From assembly GCF_965638725.1 (NCBI RefSeq), contig NC_134963.1:8377501-8441500 (forward strand): a stretch of 64,000 nt of DNA, in the 5' to 3' direction. The stretch's first letter is position 1, and the number at the start of each line of letters is the position of its first letter. Positions 37,391-51,022 of this stretch are shown here, one piece after another. This DNA comes from Aptenodytes patagonicus (lineage: Eukaryota > Chordata > Aves > Sphenisciformes > Spheniscidae). The translations under genes were made by a program, and so were the position numbers. The notes below the pieces were generated by a model. It was not told the origin of the DNA and did no database searches. It was given only the letters and a program-made list of their open reading frames with translations.

Positions 37391-37620
37391 TCTCCTTTCT
37401 CCCCACTTACGCTGCTTTTCTTCCACATCCTCTCTTTGCTCACCACCTTGCAGAAAGGAAATACTCAGTCGGATTGCCAGGATAATTTTCATTCACTGTA
37501 AATAGTCCTCGGTGAGAAGAGGAGTTCTTACAGGAAAGACTTACGGATTCATAAAGACGACACATTCTTTTCCTCCAAACCTCCCTCTGTTTTAATTTTT
37601 CACTTGTAAAGCATTTATTT

Positions 37621-37625
37621 CTAAA
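37621..37625. repeat. Target-site duplication, left copy
   Basis: CTAAA immediately before the LTR terminus TGTCC, identical to bases 38176-38180. Confidence 0.88.
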
Positions 37626-38175
37626 TGTCCTGGTTTCGGCAGGGATAGAGTTAATTTCCTTCCTAGTAGCTGGTACAGTGCTGTGTTTTGGATTTAGGAT
37701 GAGAACTTTGTTGATAACACACCGATGGTTTAGTTGTGGCTAAGCAGTGCTTACACTAGGCAAGGACTTTTCAGCTCCCCATGCTCTACCAACTGAGAAA
37801 GCCGGAGGTGCACAAGGAGCTGGGAGGGGGCACAGCCAGGACAGCTGACCCCAACTGGCCAGAGGGACATTCCATACCATGGGACGTCATGCTCAGTATA
37901 GAAACTGGGGGAAAGCTGGCCGGGGGGGCCGCTGCTTGGGGACTGGCTGGGCATCGGTCAGTGGGTGGTGAGCAACTGCATTGTGCATCACTTGATTTCT
38001 ATATTCTTTTATTACTATTATTATTATTATTTTATTTCAATGATTAAACTTTTTATCTCAACCCATGAGTTTTCTCACTCTTACCCTTCCGATTCTCTCC
38101 CCCATCCCACTGCGGGGGGGGAGTGAGCAAGCGACTGGGTGGTGCTCAGTTGCCAGCCAAGGTTAAACCACAACA
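37626..38175 (+). mobile_element. Solo LTR of an endogenous retrovirus, ERVL-like, with 5-bp target-site duplication
   Basis: 550 bases beginning TGTCCTGGTTTCGGCAGGG and ending GGTTAAACCACAACA, with TG...CA termini and imperfect terminal inverted repeats. CTAAA directly flanks both ends (37621-37625 and 38176-38180), a perfect 5-bp duplication typical of ERVL-type integration. An ATTAAA polyadenylation signal lies at 38043-38048 after an internal ATT-repeat. No internal retroviral genes are present, so the provirus was reduced by LTR-LTR recombination. The family resembles an LTR that I recall as common in songbird and other neoavian genomes; the name would need a repeat library. Confidence 0.88.
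38013..38036 (+). repeat. (ATT)n microsatellite inside the LTR
   Basis: About seven trinucleotide units lie just upstream of the LTR polyadenylation signal. Length variants are likely between copies of this LTR. Confidence 0.8.
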
Positions 38176-38180
38176 CTAAA
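38176..38180. repeat. Target-site duplication, right copy
   Basis: CTAAA immediately after the LTR terminus CAACA, identical to bases 37621-37625. Confidence 0.88.
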
Positions 38181-41100
38181 TCACTGCAGTTATTTCTATT
38201 TCCTCAAATAACATTCCGCTCTAAATATAAAACCCAAGATAAATAATGTATAAAGCTACTTATGTCCCTGTACGAAACTCTTTAATTGTTAATTTTAGAT
38301 AGACTTATTTTTCAAGATGAGGAATATGTACTTTAATAGTAACACTTTCTGATTCAAACATGCACCTAAATCCAAGAATTTCATATCATCTCCTAATATG
38401 CAATGCAATATAGTAAAATACAAAAGCATCTGCTGATATATTGGTCTTACATTTCTTAGCCTGCAATTAAGTTACCATCTAACTTTTGACAGCAGTTGCC
38501 TATACTGTGTGGTGAGGGTTTATTTTTAAAAAATTCAAGCATTATATACAAAAATTTGCTTGTAGCAAAATACACATTTCTGTATATTCTTTCTTCTTTT
38601 ACCCTTATTAAGCACAAATAAAATAATTTCATATAGAAAACATAATCTTTATTCTTAAATACTGCTAGTATATTAAACCAAATCTTCCTTTCTTCCTTCC
38701 CATGAGGGGAAAAAGAAGGAGGTTTTGCAGCAGCTGCACCACAGTGGTCATTTTGTTAAGGATTAAGGCTAAGAAGCGATTAATGTTTTGTTGCTCCTTT
38801 AAAACATACCTCTTCGCTTACCTGTTTTACCTATTTTAACAGGTTTTCCCTGTTTCAGATGATTAAGTTTCCCGGTGTCAGCCATTCAGTAGCCTTTTAA
38901 CCATAAGAGCAAACAGCTGACTCACCCCTGCTCCCAGCCTGCTCTGCTCTGGCAATATATCATATATTTAGAGTGGGTAGTTTTGTGTTTCAGGAGGTGG
39001 GGGGGATTTACTTTTTTTCTCTTGCCTGCTTGGCTTGCTTTAAGCTACCTTTTTGTAGCAATATGGAAGAAGTGGGGGTAAGTTCTAGAGCTCTTTGAAA
39101 GGTTTTTATGCTAGTGTGTGCTTTAAAATGAGAATTTCTGACTAAATGAGGAGGGATAACTGTCTTGGCAAACCGGTGCCTGACTTGCAGTGTGTAGGTA
39201 GCAATGATTTCTTCCTTGTCAAAGGAAGAGAGGTAGAACTGTTTCTGGGGTGTCTTGGAGAGAATGGTGTGACCAAAGGAGGAGGGAAGGAGCTGACTTT
39301 CACCTGCTTGGAGAAGAGAGGGATGTTTTTTTGATCAGTGGAGAAGGGGGTTTGCAACGTGCACACCAGAATGCCTGGTAACTTGTCTAGGACTGCTTGA
39401 GGAGCCTTGATCTTTATTTAAAAAACAAAACCAGGATAACTGCCCTTTGGTGATCCTGATGGGTGGGTCCTGCTGCATGCAGAATGCTGGAGGACACACA
39501 CACCCCACCCCCCCCAACCCTCTTTTCTACTTGCTATGGAGTCAAAATAGCTTGGATGCTCTAAGGGGGATCCCTGTGCTTCTTCCTTCTCATTCTTCTC
39601 TGTCTCCATCTCTGTAACAAGTCAGAGTGCTCGCCTTTTCTCTCACTTGGTTTCAGAGCTGCAAGCAGGGATGGAAGTTCCTCACGGGTACTGTGACCAG
39701 ACCCTTCCTACCCTCAAAAATAGCTTTTGTGCTTTGTAAAGTATTGTGAGGGGTAGTAAAGGGGTGTCTTCTGAAGAAAACACCCTATCTTTCCTTCACA
39801 TAAATTTCTCCTGTATTAAGTCTCACCACGCAGTTTGCTGCTTAATGCTGCAGGTGGCTGTAAAGCAAATCTAGTCTCTTGACCCCCCTGTCAGACTGGC
39901 TGGTTGGTGGGGTGCAAGAGGCTCTCCTGTGGCTTCAGGTGGTAGCTTCCAGAATGAAGCATTTATGTGGCCTATTGATAATGTCTTCGTGCTTGACTTC
40001 TGAATTTAAATGCTTGTTAGCGAAGCGCTTTGTGTGCAGGGGGGTCCAGGAAAACTAAAACAATAAGGAAGGTCTGATAAAGATGTTTTCTGCATCAATT
40101 TGAAGGAGGTTTGCTATTTATTCCCAAGAACGTTCCCCGCTCCATTGTGGCTGTCTCTCCAGGCTCTGTTGAAATATTACACTTGCCAGTAAATTTGCAG
40201 CTAGGTGATGAGTCTGTGCTCACAGCCTCTCCAGATGCACCCTCCGAGTTCCTCCTACCTGTGTGCGAAACTGCTGCCTTGGCATCTGATGCTACTTCAA
40301 GCCTGACAAGCCGGGCCCGGAGCAAGTGCACGTTCTAAATTAATGTGAGCATTTGGGTGACCTTTGCTGTAATTCATGTGAATTAGACCTTGTGTTGCAG
40401 CCTCTGCAAGTTACTGTTTTGTAGTTGTATCAAAGCAGCCCTTGATTTTTGGGGGTTCTGGTGCAGAGATAAAGACTGGCTCTTGCTCTGGGAACTTGAG
40501 TTCTAATCTTGTTTTAGACAGCAATTTGTTGTCCCAGACGTTATTCATCTTGTCTGCTTTCAGTTTTGACACTGACTTGTCGCCTCCCTCGAGAGGAGCG
40601 ATTACACAGGCCAGCTTCTCTTTGCTTTCTGATGCCCAAAGGATTTTTTTGTCAGGGTTTGTGTTGGAATGCTTCGATGGGAGATGTGATACCAATACTT
40701 ATCTTACCTGTGGCCTTCCTGCTGTGTCCAGAAGTGTGTGTTTGGGTGCAATTTTCCTCTAGTTCTCTCTTCTGACTGTCTTGAAGATTTTCCCCTATAA
40801 TGTTGTGCCTGCTTTGTAAATGCCATGATAGTGTGTTCACTTGTGCTTTAATAAAATTTAGCGCTGCATTGAGGGGTCATGAGTTTTTGCTCCTTTTTTT
40901 TTTTCCCATCTGGAATTCTAGCTTAAGAATTAAGACTTGTGACTGTGAAAACCAGAGTGTTCAAACTGTGAAAGGGGATGAAGGTGCCTTCGGTTTTCTA
41001 GATTTCTGTGCGACTAGTGTAGATCTAGAACCTGGTCGGAGGGCTGGACCTCCTGCCTGCAACACCACGCAGCTGGGAGAGGTTGCTCTATCTCCCTTTC

Positions 41101-42429
41101 TTATGCCAAGTAGGAATAATGGTGGGCTCTGAGCAGCCCAAGTCCTGGTTGGGACCAAACAAGCAGTAGTTGTAAATACAGAGGGACTGCAGCCTAATCC
41201 AGGCAGAGGAAACACCTGTTACATCTTCCCTGTAGCTTGGTTGGTTTGGGGTTGGTTTGTTTGTTTTTAATTCTCTGGAGGTGGCCCTGTCCTGCTGTGT
41301 GTTCTCTGTAGTTATCGGAGCAAAATCAAGGTCTGAGCTGTGCTCTCACCAGCACCGAGGGCATCTTAGCAAGGTGTCTCCTTCTGTTCGTCTGCAAGAC
41401 TTCTGAATACATGAGCTTGCTGTTGTTTAATGCTACTCTTCCTGTAACGTATGGACTGTCAGATACTCAAGGACTGTCCTTCTCTTTCCTAGAAGTTGAA
41501 TAAATTTATTCTCTCTCATTTCCAGAAGCTTTAAGTCTGAATGTTAGCTTTCCAGCTGGAAATCCTGTGCTCTGTTAGCTAGGGAATACACTTTATGGAG
41601 CTTATCAGCAATTTATGCTTTCTAATAAGATGTCCTGTTCTGCAATTAATAAAGATCCAGGATTCATTAAGGAGCTGCCTCTGATCCAGCAGCAGTAAAT
41701 TTAAGCATGTCTGTGCTGAAAAAACCTCTGGCACTTATATCTAAAAAGCAATGACTGAGAGCAAGAGCATGCAGTTAGTGTCTCTGTTCTCGCTTGACAG
41801 GATTTGTAGCTTGATTTTTTTTATAGTCTTAAACTTCCCAAGTGATGTGCGGTTGGTGCTGCTTTCCTTGCTCATCAAGCACCCCTAGCGTGTCTGGGGT
41901 GCGGGGGCAAAAGCAGAGTTCCAGGCAGCATCTCTGCGGCGTGCAAAAGAAGCTGATAAAGCAAAAGGATCTTTCCTAGCAGTTGTTACGGGTTTGTCAA
42001 TTAAAAGGTGATAAAGAAGTGGTTTACGCTATATGTCAGGTGCCTGAATGCACTGGTGCCCGCTGACAGTGCTGTAACCTGGGAGCACTGGTGCAAACGG
42101 GAATCCCAGAGGTGAACTGGGAATTTTGGGGCGAGAAGGGCTGTTTTTACTAACCTGGTTCAGAAGAGCAGGCTTACTGGCACTAACCCAAAATTTGAGC
42201 TGCTCATATTAACCTGACAGGCAATTGTTTTATTAAAGCTGACGTGCTGAATGGGACTCTTTTTAATGATATTCTTTACCTGTCTCATTGTGTTAAAGTG
42301 GGGAAAGGGGAAGGGGGGCGGGGAGGGGAGCGAGCAGGGCGAGCGATGGCAGGTGGAACCGAACATCAGCACCGGTTTCATGCCTTGAACCGCCCGGCGC
42401 AGCCCATGTAGACCCCGCCTAACAAGAAA

Positions 42430-42980
42430 GAGTTGCTAAGAACAAATCTCTATTGTTCCCCGTCATCTTTAAATGAGTGTCAAAGTAGGCAGGGGGGCTT
42501 TGACCGTTAACCGCACAATTTAGCCTGCCCGTTGTGTCCGGCAGCCCCCACCGCCTTGGAGTTTCTCAGATGAGAAAAGGCGGCCTCAGCCCCTTATAAA
42601 TGGGCCAACTCTTCTCCTTTGTGTGCAGACTGCCCAGTGTGAAATCTGCAGTGACGTTAAATGTTTTCTAATGAATAATTACTGAAAGGAAATGTAGGAA
42701 TATATGTGTAATGGATTGTAGCGCATTAAAATGTTTTATTTTGGGCACAAAAATGTTGTCCTTCACCAGCACCGCGATTGTTTCAGGAAGCCTTTTGTGG
42801 GGGTTTGATTCTCAATGGATTATCTGTGAGCGCTTGCATTTCAAATAGAAATCAAAAGGGTCTTTTGGCAAACTAATGTTTTTCAAAATGGCAGCCATGA
42901 AGCCCATTTAGTATTTAAAGTTTGGGTTTTAAAGAAATGTTTGAACTCTGGAGATTTTCTCACTTTTTTCTTTCTTTTGA
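42430..42980. promoter_or_regulatory. Candidate regulatory element or promoter with TATA-like box
   Basis: Contains CCCCTTATAAATGGG (TATAAA-like core at 42596-42601) within sequence that keeps CpGs (GTTAACCGCAC, TTGTGTCCGG, GTAGCGCATT, ACCGCGATTG) and homeodomain-type strings (GAATAATTACTG, ATGGATTATC). It lies 8 kb upstream of the first MYO1H coding exon, so it is a possible enhancer or distant first-exon promoter. Neither has transcript support here. Confidence 0.3.
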
Positions 42981-45900
42981 TTTATGAAAGTGAAGTGGTT
43001 CACCTCGACCTCTCCACTATTGAGAAAGACAGACAGTCACCCTTTAACAAGTCTATAGCAGACTATGCCCTGGAGACAGACAAGAGGCCTTAAGAACTGT
43101 TGGCGTTTCCCTAGGCTGTTGATTAACCTTAAACCCCTCTTATTCTGTATTCTTTTGAAAAGAAATTAGGTTACAATGTGTAAATTTTTCCACAGTATAA
43201 CTGTATTTATGAATTCTCTTGCCTTGAAAAGCGTGTACAGTAGTGCAAGGCGGCCCAAGTGCCTCGTATACAGACCCAAGACATCACTTTTCTGCGGTGC
43301 TGCCGCTGCATTTCCAAGCACAGTCAGTGTGTAGCATTTCAGTTTCATTATAAATGTGGAAGAAGTTTCCAGAGATATAGGGGCCAGTCTCACCGAAATG
43401 TCTAAAAATCATCTCGTCTTTTTGTTGGCTTTGCTGCAATGGGACAACCATAGCTTGGTTACTTGGTGGAGATCTGGTCTGCTTTGATCTGTTTTATGTG
43501 CGGTTCTTGTTTATCTGAAAATTACCCTGAACAGATTAATTCTTAGGAGCCACGCCAAAGTTTCCACAGTAGGAGGAAAGTATTTCCCTGTCGCCCTGGG
43601 CTCGCCGTTATTCTTGGGTGGTAACATTGCTCCCAGTTCTATTGCCAAGCATGCAGCGGTACCAGCTCTTTGATGGTCACCGAGCCCAAGTTCCCTTTGG
43701 GGACGAAGGGATGGGGTCCCGGCTCCTCCTGGAGCAGACACTGCACAGGCAGCTGCCTGTAGCCCCTTCCAGCAGCCCTACCGCGTGCTGTAATTTTGAC
43801 CTTGAGGTCGCTGCCGGAGTTGAAGGAAGAGACGTGATTGCTGGGACCTGTCCATGCTCTCCTGCTGACCTTGCCGAGCAGGCTCTTGCAGAACATCATT
43901 CTTTACCATTTTGATGGTCAAGTGCTGTCACTGCCCTTTTGGGCAACTTCTTTTGAGAGCCTTAGGTGGAGCAGAGCCCAAGGGGTTTCCCTGTTGTAAT
44001 CCTTGCAGTGCCGCCATCCAGTTTTCAGGACTCTTAATGAGCAAATTCCTGTTGCGCACAAGGGGTGCAGGACTGGGTCAAGGAGCGCTGCCTCTTGCAG
44101 TAAATGAGTATTTCCAAAACAGAGCTCTGACGTTTCTAAAGGAATCTGTATTAGCAGTGTTGCTCCAAGTTCATCTGTCCTGAGCAGGCCTGAGACTCTC
44201 ATGTCTATTTTGAATCGGATGGCTCCGGAGATGTCTGCTTACTGTGCTACATTCCTCTGGCACAAGTTTTATTTGCTTACAACTCGGGGGTGTAACAACA
44301 GAAGAACAGGCAAAAAGGTCATAAGTTTGGTATCACAGCAGATTTCCTAGGATGCTGGTGGGAGACAGAGCTGAACAAATAGACTGAACTGTGCTTTAAG
44401 ATCGTTGTGTCCAGCGTTAGATAAGGCTCCGAGTTTTGGAGGGGGGTGGGAGCAGGAAGCTTTTTTGTGGAGATCGTAACCCAAACGTGCTCTTGTCGGT
44501 AGGAATTATCTTATCTGTTACTGAAAAACAATTCTGTTGGGAAACAGATATTTCTAAGTAAACTGTTAAACAGGTGCTTCTTTCCACTTCTCTATGGAAA
44601 TATAATTTTTTTTTTTTAATTTTAAGTCTTGACTGTTCTTGTTCATAATCAGTATTTATTAGCTGAGGATAAGTCAGAAATGCCTTTGCCCGACAGCTTC
44701 CCAGATCGTACTGTTTGTCTGTTTTCCTCAATGACTGAGCCACGAGGTAAGACATCTAACTTCTAAATGTTACTGTAAGGCCAGGCAAAGATATTTTGTG
44801 GTGCAGGAAGGGTTCTTCCACTTCTGTGGACCCTGACCTTGCTATGAGTCCCTTTAGGAGGACACCTTCGTTTTTCAGTGAGATTGGACTTGGGTGTGAA
44901 GCTTCTTAAATACAGAGCTCTCTGCAGGATTGAAAGCATCATCTAGAGGATTGTTGAACAGAACTGAGAGGTCACTTGCTGCTGCTCATGGATCGCTGGC
45001 TACCCAAACGGAGGGATTTTATTCTGTTGACGGTTGTTTAGGCAGAGAAGAAATCATGGGAAAATATTTGTTGTTGTTGTCTTGGACAGCTGGGCGGAGG
45101 GGGAGAAAGAGCTGGCATCGTGTGGGAGTCGGCAGCAGTTGGAGTCCCACCTGAAAAGTCACTTTTCTGGGGAGAAACTGGCAGTTGCATATGAGAAAAG
45201 GGATAATCCGTGGAAACTTCAGTCTGCAAATTTAAAATGGGTTTTGCAGTGACCTCTAGTGGGGAGCCAAGCCGGGAGCTGAGGGAAGGGAGTGAGGAGC
45301 CTGTTCAGGGGTTGATATTTTTTTTTTTGCCTGGATTTGCTCAAATTACCCATCAGAAAGGTTAGAGTCCATCACTTCGTCTTCAAACTCAGACTTCACT
45401 CTTTCGGTGAGATCCTAAAATCTCATCAAGTGGTACTGTTGGCATAAACCTCATCACAGCTTGAGTGCTGACAGCATGCTAGATAATTCATTAAACAAGG
45501 AGAATGTTAACATCCCTGCCCAAGGAGGGAGGTGAGCAAACAGCCCGACACATGATACTTGGTGTCAGCGGGCCTTAACTTCAGCCCTGTTAACTCTTTA
45601 TGAAGGAAGCGCAGGTTGGAGAAGGAGTTGACGGGAGAAGGCATGCTGCGGCTGGGGGGATGCAGGTAAAGGAGGAAGGAGGCACGTGTGAAATAAAAAC
45701 ACTTCTGAATTGGTAGGGTGGTGGTAAGGAAATCAGCATCTCTGGCAGGTTGGGATGGTTTGGGGATGTGTGGAGGATCCCTGAGAAGACTTTTCTGACT
45801 CTTGTGGTGGGAATCTGTGGCTTTATGGGTGGCCCAAATAAACCTGGAGTCTGGTGGCTTGCATGGCGTTTTGCCTACAGATAAGGATGCTTGCCCGACC

Positions 45901-48735
45901 AGGTGGGTAAGAGGCTACTTGAAAGATATGCTGGGTGAGATGGTGCCCACCTGAGGCTCTCACCTCTTGTTTGTATCTGCATGGGTAGCATGTAGCATGG
46001 TTGGTTTGGGTTTTTCTAATGCTTCCAAAATAGTAGTGGCATCATAACTGATCCTCCTCTTCCCCTATACATTAATCTCTTCTGTTCTACGGCGTTAAAC
46101 TAAAGAAACAGCAACAATTAACTTTGGACCCTGTTGAAAAATGAAGTTCTGAGCCTCTGGAAAAGATAAGTAATTTTGCAAATTTTTTTTTAAAAAAGGA
46201 AAGTTGTCTTTCTAACTGTTCCTTGCCAAGTCTTGTTTGTTTGTCACAAACTGTTACAAACTTTGTCAAAGAAACTAGTCTGTTGCTTCTGACCTTAATT
46301 TAGGCCTTTTTCAAGAGCTGCGCATCTCATGAATTTGTGTTGCGATCCATTGCAGTTCCTTGTAGTTTCAATGTTGATAGACAAATCCCTGTGGGAAAAG
46401 AAAAAGCCCTCATTGTAGCAAGGGAGAGATTTTGTGATAGAGCTTGCGTCTCAGTGGGCAAGAAAGAAATCTCCTGACTCCTAAGCGATGAGGAAAGGAA
46501 AGTAATCCTTTACCCCAGCAAGACACTGCTCTTTTTAATGTGCACTGATGAGCCCTGGGGGGGGTATCTCTTACTGATGGTGATACCAGGTAAGCACAAA
46601 ACTTCTAGTAAACTTCCAGAAATGGGGTGGGGGACAGGGCAGTAAATGGTACTGTGGTGATAAAATTGCCTGACATCAGCAATAGCAAAATACTGAGAAA
46701 AACTGAGCACAAAGTAGCCCAGAAAAGAGTTTGGGATTTTTGTCTAATGGGGAACAGTGTCACTTACCAATTAACATATGAGTGAGAGAATTGGGTTAAG
46801 GAAACCTGATCAGGTAGATGGCCACTGTGGTTTCGGGCTTATTCTTTCATGCTTCCCGGCTTGGAGAGAAGCTAAAAGTCTCTTGTCCAGCTTGTCCTAA
46901 GTGCTTTCTCAGAAGGACAAATCCACCTTAAGTTGTTTATAGTCCGTCTTTCTAGAAAAATGACAAACTCTAATGTTGTCAGGCAGCCACTGTGCTATGA
47001 CCAAACTGGAATGGAAAAAATTAGTATCAACTGTTTAGGGAGGAAAAATAAGGGGAAATAGTTCAGACTGTGATATGGTTTGAGTTCTGTACTGCCTTAG
47101 GTCAATCTAAAGTTTTCAGTTTAAACTCTTTGTTTGGCCTGGTCCAGGGTATCTGTAGAGGCAGGTGGGTTTCAGGGCATTATTTTGATTAATGCTGCAT
47201 GTATATTTTGAAAGTGAAGCTGTTCGCATATTCTCTTTGCTTGCAGTAATTCTGCCAAAAAGCTGCTTTACCCTGGGAGAAAAATCAGGTGACTTCTTAC
47301 TCAGACTGTCAAAAATAACTTGAAATAACTGACAGCTGAAAGAAAACAACAGTCAAGAAAGACAGGAGGCTTCATACGCCATAAGCCCTAAAAGAGGTGG
47401 TACGGGATACTCCAGACGAGACTGCTCCTCCTGTATGACACATGAATGTGTGGCAGTTAGACACCATGGGCACATGCATGTGATATGGTAGAAATGTCTA
47501 GGTAGGCCTAATTCAGGATGTAATAGCTTTGGAGTGTTGATAGTGGTCTGGTACTAGAGGCTGCTGACTCTGAGCAGTTACCTACCCCTGGCACGTGTGG
47601 CATCTTGATGGCTTGCTAGAGAGAAGCACTGACCACGTGTGGAGCAGAGGGTGTATCGGGAGGTCGTGTTCCTGCAGCCAGGCCAAAGCCTCTGCTTTAA
47701 AAATGAATTTGCAATTAAATTCAAAGACATCTCTTACCTGGTAAGACATGCTTAAGTTTGAGAACTCATTCAACAGCCCTGGCTTCATAGGTTTGATTGC
47801 TTTTAATTCTCTGTCACTGGATACTGATTTATTACAGCCTGAACACGCTTGACTTGAGAGATGCGCGTCTTTACTGGTCTGGGGTGATGGTACATTCCTT
47901 CTGTTCTTGACCCGGAGCTAATAAACAGCTGCTCTGTTAAGTCTGATAAACACTTGTCCAGCTTGGTGAGGCCTTAAGAAGGTTGTGTGCCCTCCCAGCC
48001 TGGGTAGGTCAGCCCTGATGGTAGGGGCTGGGCTCCAAGCTCAGCTGCCCTTGTAGCAAGATCAAGAAAGTAAAGATGATTAAGACAAAAGTTTCCTTTC
48101 TAAATGGTGAAGAAAGTATTAGGGCAAAAGAAATAATAAATGTCTATCTCTAAACTCTGGCATTTTGTTTATGAAATGTATACTTGTGTTTGTTAAAAAT
48201 ATTAACCTCGCAGCAGCTTATGTAGAGCAGATAAAGTGTTTTTAGAGGAAGGAAACATCTATCTTTTGGTAACAAAAAATCTGTAGATTGCACTGCCAAA
48301 TAATATTGAATACTACTCGGATGGGATAGACACTTAACAAAAATGATTACTCTGGTAATTTGCACTATAGCTGCCCATTTGTCTCACTTGCAATACAGTG
48401 AAGTTACAAGATTGCTAAAAACGTTTGCAGAATAGATTTTTGATTTGGATATTACCATGACAACGATGCTCAATACAAAACTAGGTATGACTGAATGTTG
48501 TGTCATCTGCATTAGTCCAGAACAGGGAGACTGAAATGATTACTATTATCCCACTTAATACTGCACCCTGAAAAGCCGTTCTGTCAAGCCTTCCAATGAT
48601 TTTGCAAAGCTGTAATAATCTTTTTGGGAGATGTGACGACTACTGGGGTGACTAGTGGTGTGGGAACACCAGCACTAGCAAGCATTGAACGGGCTACTTG
48701 GTTTAGAGGCAAGTGTTCAGAATGAAAGTAGTAAT

Positions 48736-48760
48736 CACCATGATTTGGTGAATCATGGTG
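48736..48760. repeat. Perfect 10-bp inverted repeat, 5-nt loop
   Basis: CACCATGATT, loop TGGTG, then AATCATGGTG, 2.3 kb upstream of the first MYO1H coding exon. Function unknown. Confidence 0.7.
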
Positions 48761-51022
48761 GTTTGAATATCTCTTGGGTTCTTGAATTTTGTAGAATCAA
48801 ATTAAATGTTTAATAGGACAATGAATAGGAGATTTTTTTTTAACTCTTTCCCCCCCACCCCCATGTTCCTCCCTGCGTAGGTAGTGGAGTCTGTACAGGT
48901 ATCGGTTTGAGAAGCTAAGTCATCCTTTATATTGTCTTCCAAACTGATGGTATCTGAGCTAAGGACAAGAACAACAAATAGATAAGATATGTCATGTGCA
49001 GAGGAGGAAAAAAAAAGGGCTATTAATATTAAAAGTAAAAAATGTAGGTATCTTTCTGGCAGAAGAAAGAAGTGATCACAGTCACATTATGCCATGGCTC
49101 AGGAGAAATGAGGAATACTACTGCCTGCCAACCCAGGGCTGGTAACACAGTCAGCTGGAGGTAGTGGATGTAAAAGGCAAAAAAGTAATTACTTGTATGT
49201 GAAGTTAGTGCAGGTATGATTTATTTTTAAACTATGATATGATTTAAATAGTATGCTTCCAGAATATCTTTTTCTCTGGAGTATTGTGGTAATGTTACTG
49301 CTGAATATAAATCTCAAAGCTCAGATCGCTCCTTCAGTGCAATAAACAGATGAATGTAAAGAACAGGCTGTACTAAAAATGAGACTAACATCAAAATTCC
49401 CGTTTAAGAGCTGACTCTTCTGAGCTTCCCTCAGTCATAAAGAATATTGTGCAGTTGGGTCCTTTGCTCTTCATTTTAGTGAAAACCTGCTTCTAAATCC
49501 ACCAAGCCTTAGTGTCCAAAGTGCTGTCATCTTCCGCTAGTGCTATGCAGGCTCATCCCGAAAGCCTACCTCCAGAGTCAGGGTTTGCCAAAGCTTAGCA
49601 GAAAGATTTTACATTGTGCCTATTTACAATTTGTAAAGCTTCTGCTTAAAAAAAAAAAAGAGGGGGGGGAGAAGTGATGTGGCACTGCATAAACAGGCCA
49701 TCGCTGTCCTCTTAATGCTTGTTCAAAATCTTACACACAATCACACAATCTTCTTGAGCAGTGGAGCAGCAAAATGTAAAAAACCAATGTCATGAAGGGC
49801 AGTATGAGAATAGCAAAGGTGCTGAGCTTATGTGCGCATCCCTGAGTCTGAGGAGCTGCTGTGTGTGTTCAGCTGATGGCTGCTCAGCCAGTTTATCTCT
49901 CCTAATTTGCAAAGCCTGGGAACCTTAAAAGGTAAGCTGCTCAAAATGTATTAACTTAATTTCTGTCATAAGGGAAGTATTTTATGCATTAGGGTAGGAA
50001 TTTTTCTCTGAACTGTGTAATCCTGGTGTCTTAAAAAAAAAGAAACTCTGAAAGCACCACTGTGGCACACTTATTCTTTATTCTATAGTAATATCCTCTT
50101 TGTCTGTTTGCTAGCATGAAACTATCAGCTTGCTTTAACTAAATAAAAAGCATATGATTTATTCTTATAGCCTGGGAAACGTGAGCTTGATCCTCAGCAG
50201 TGAGTATTTTCAGTGTAAGGTCAACTTCCACGATGAAGAACGGGAAGTGGAGTGTGCAAAAGAATTAAATTTTGTCAGTGACATCCTTTTTGCATCTTTC
50301 AGCCTCTTGAGAAAGAGGTGGTGTGCGTGCTAGTAAAGGTTTAACTGTTTCTCCAAATCGCTGTTTGATTAGTGTTATCAGCTTGGTGGCCTCACCGCTC
50401 CCTGCCCAGGTCTCTCGCTGGTGTGTGGAGACATCTGCTGCCCAACCCTGAAAGTTGACTTCGGTCTGCTTGCGGAAGGCACGAGGAATAATGAAGCAAT
50501 CTTGTGCAGAGTAGTACTGTAAGATTAATCTTCTCCCCCTAAAGGTCAAGTCAAATGCGGCCTTTTCTGAAGATTCTCTATTTTCATAGTTTTATCTGTA
50601 TGAAGCAGTTGCAGGTGGTGTTAGAAACTAACAATTTGTCTGGTATCTTCCACTGTTAACTTCTAACTTTGTGCTTGCAACTGCTTTGTCTAGACTGAGT
50701 TAATGGAGCGTCCCAGGTCATAACTGCATAGTGGAGCTAGGTTTGTCTCAAACCACTGTTGTGTTAGTGAGGACTACCTGGAAACCTCGGTCTTCCTCTC
50801 TGATCACAGGAATGAGTCTCGGACATCTTGATGTAAAGAATTTGGAGCGCAAACTCACATGATATGAAATTGCTATCTTTGGGGAAGGTGTTAATAACAG
50901 CTTGGATAATCATCTTCTGGCAAGGTTGATTTGGCCCTGGGGTATGGGGAAGGACTTAGCTGACCCTTAGGGTCCCTGTCTGCTCTCTCCTAAATCTGTT
51001 TCATACAACCTTTGTGTTGTAG

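Larger units (their letters stand above)
26001..37620. other. Intergenic sequence between FOXN4 and MYO1H (central part)
   Basis: Contains the candidate elements at 26.0-27.1 kb and 37.1-37.4 kb, a MIR-like relic (29850-29925) and a purine-rich stretch (29080-29220). A strong acceptor-like string at 35281-35301 has no confirmed exon behind it. Otherwise there is no coding or RNA gene that I can support. Confidence 0.75.
38181..51022. other. Intergenic sequence upstream of MYO1H
   Basis: No recognised coding exon. The untranslated 5' exon(s) of MYO1H must lie here or further left, because the first coding exon is preceded by a splice acceptor, but I could not identify them. It contains a candidate element (42,430-42,980) and a 10-bp hairpin (48,736-48,760). 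Open frames such as 43618-43914 and 40442-40762 resemble no known protein. Confidence 0.7.

Noticed and set aside
37781-38047. 88-codon open frame
   Set aside because: It lies wholly inside the non-coding solo LTR and shows no retroviral or host domain.
43618-43914. 98-codon plus-strand frame with an overlapping 86-codon minus-strand frame
   Set aside because: No recognisable domain, no splice context and only moderate GC. Most likely chance frames in intergenic DNA.
50171-50333. Open stretch after an acceptor-like TTCTTATAG, reading LGNVSLILSSEYFQCKVNF and then HDEEREVECAKELN
   Set aside because: It looks somewhat protein-like and lies just upstream of MYO1H. However, no donor joins it in frame to the 51,023 acceptor and it matches no myosin N-terminus I know. 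It is worth a database search but is not supported as an exon.
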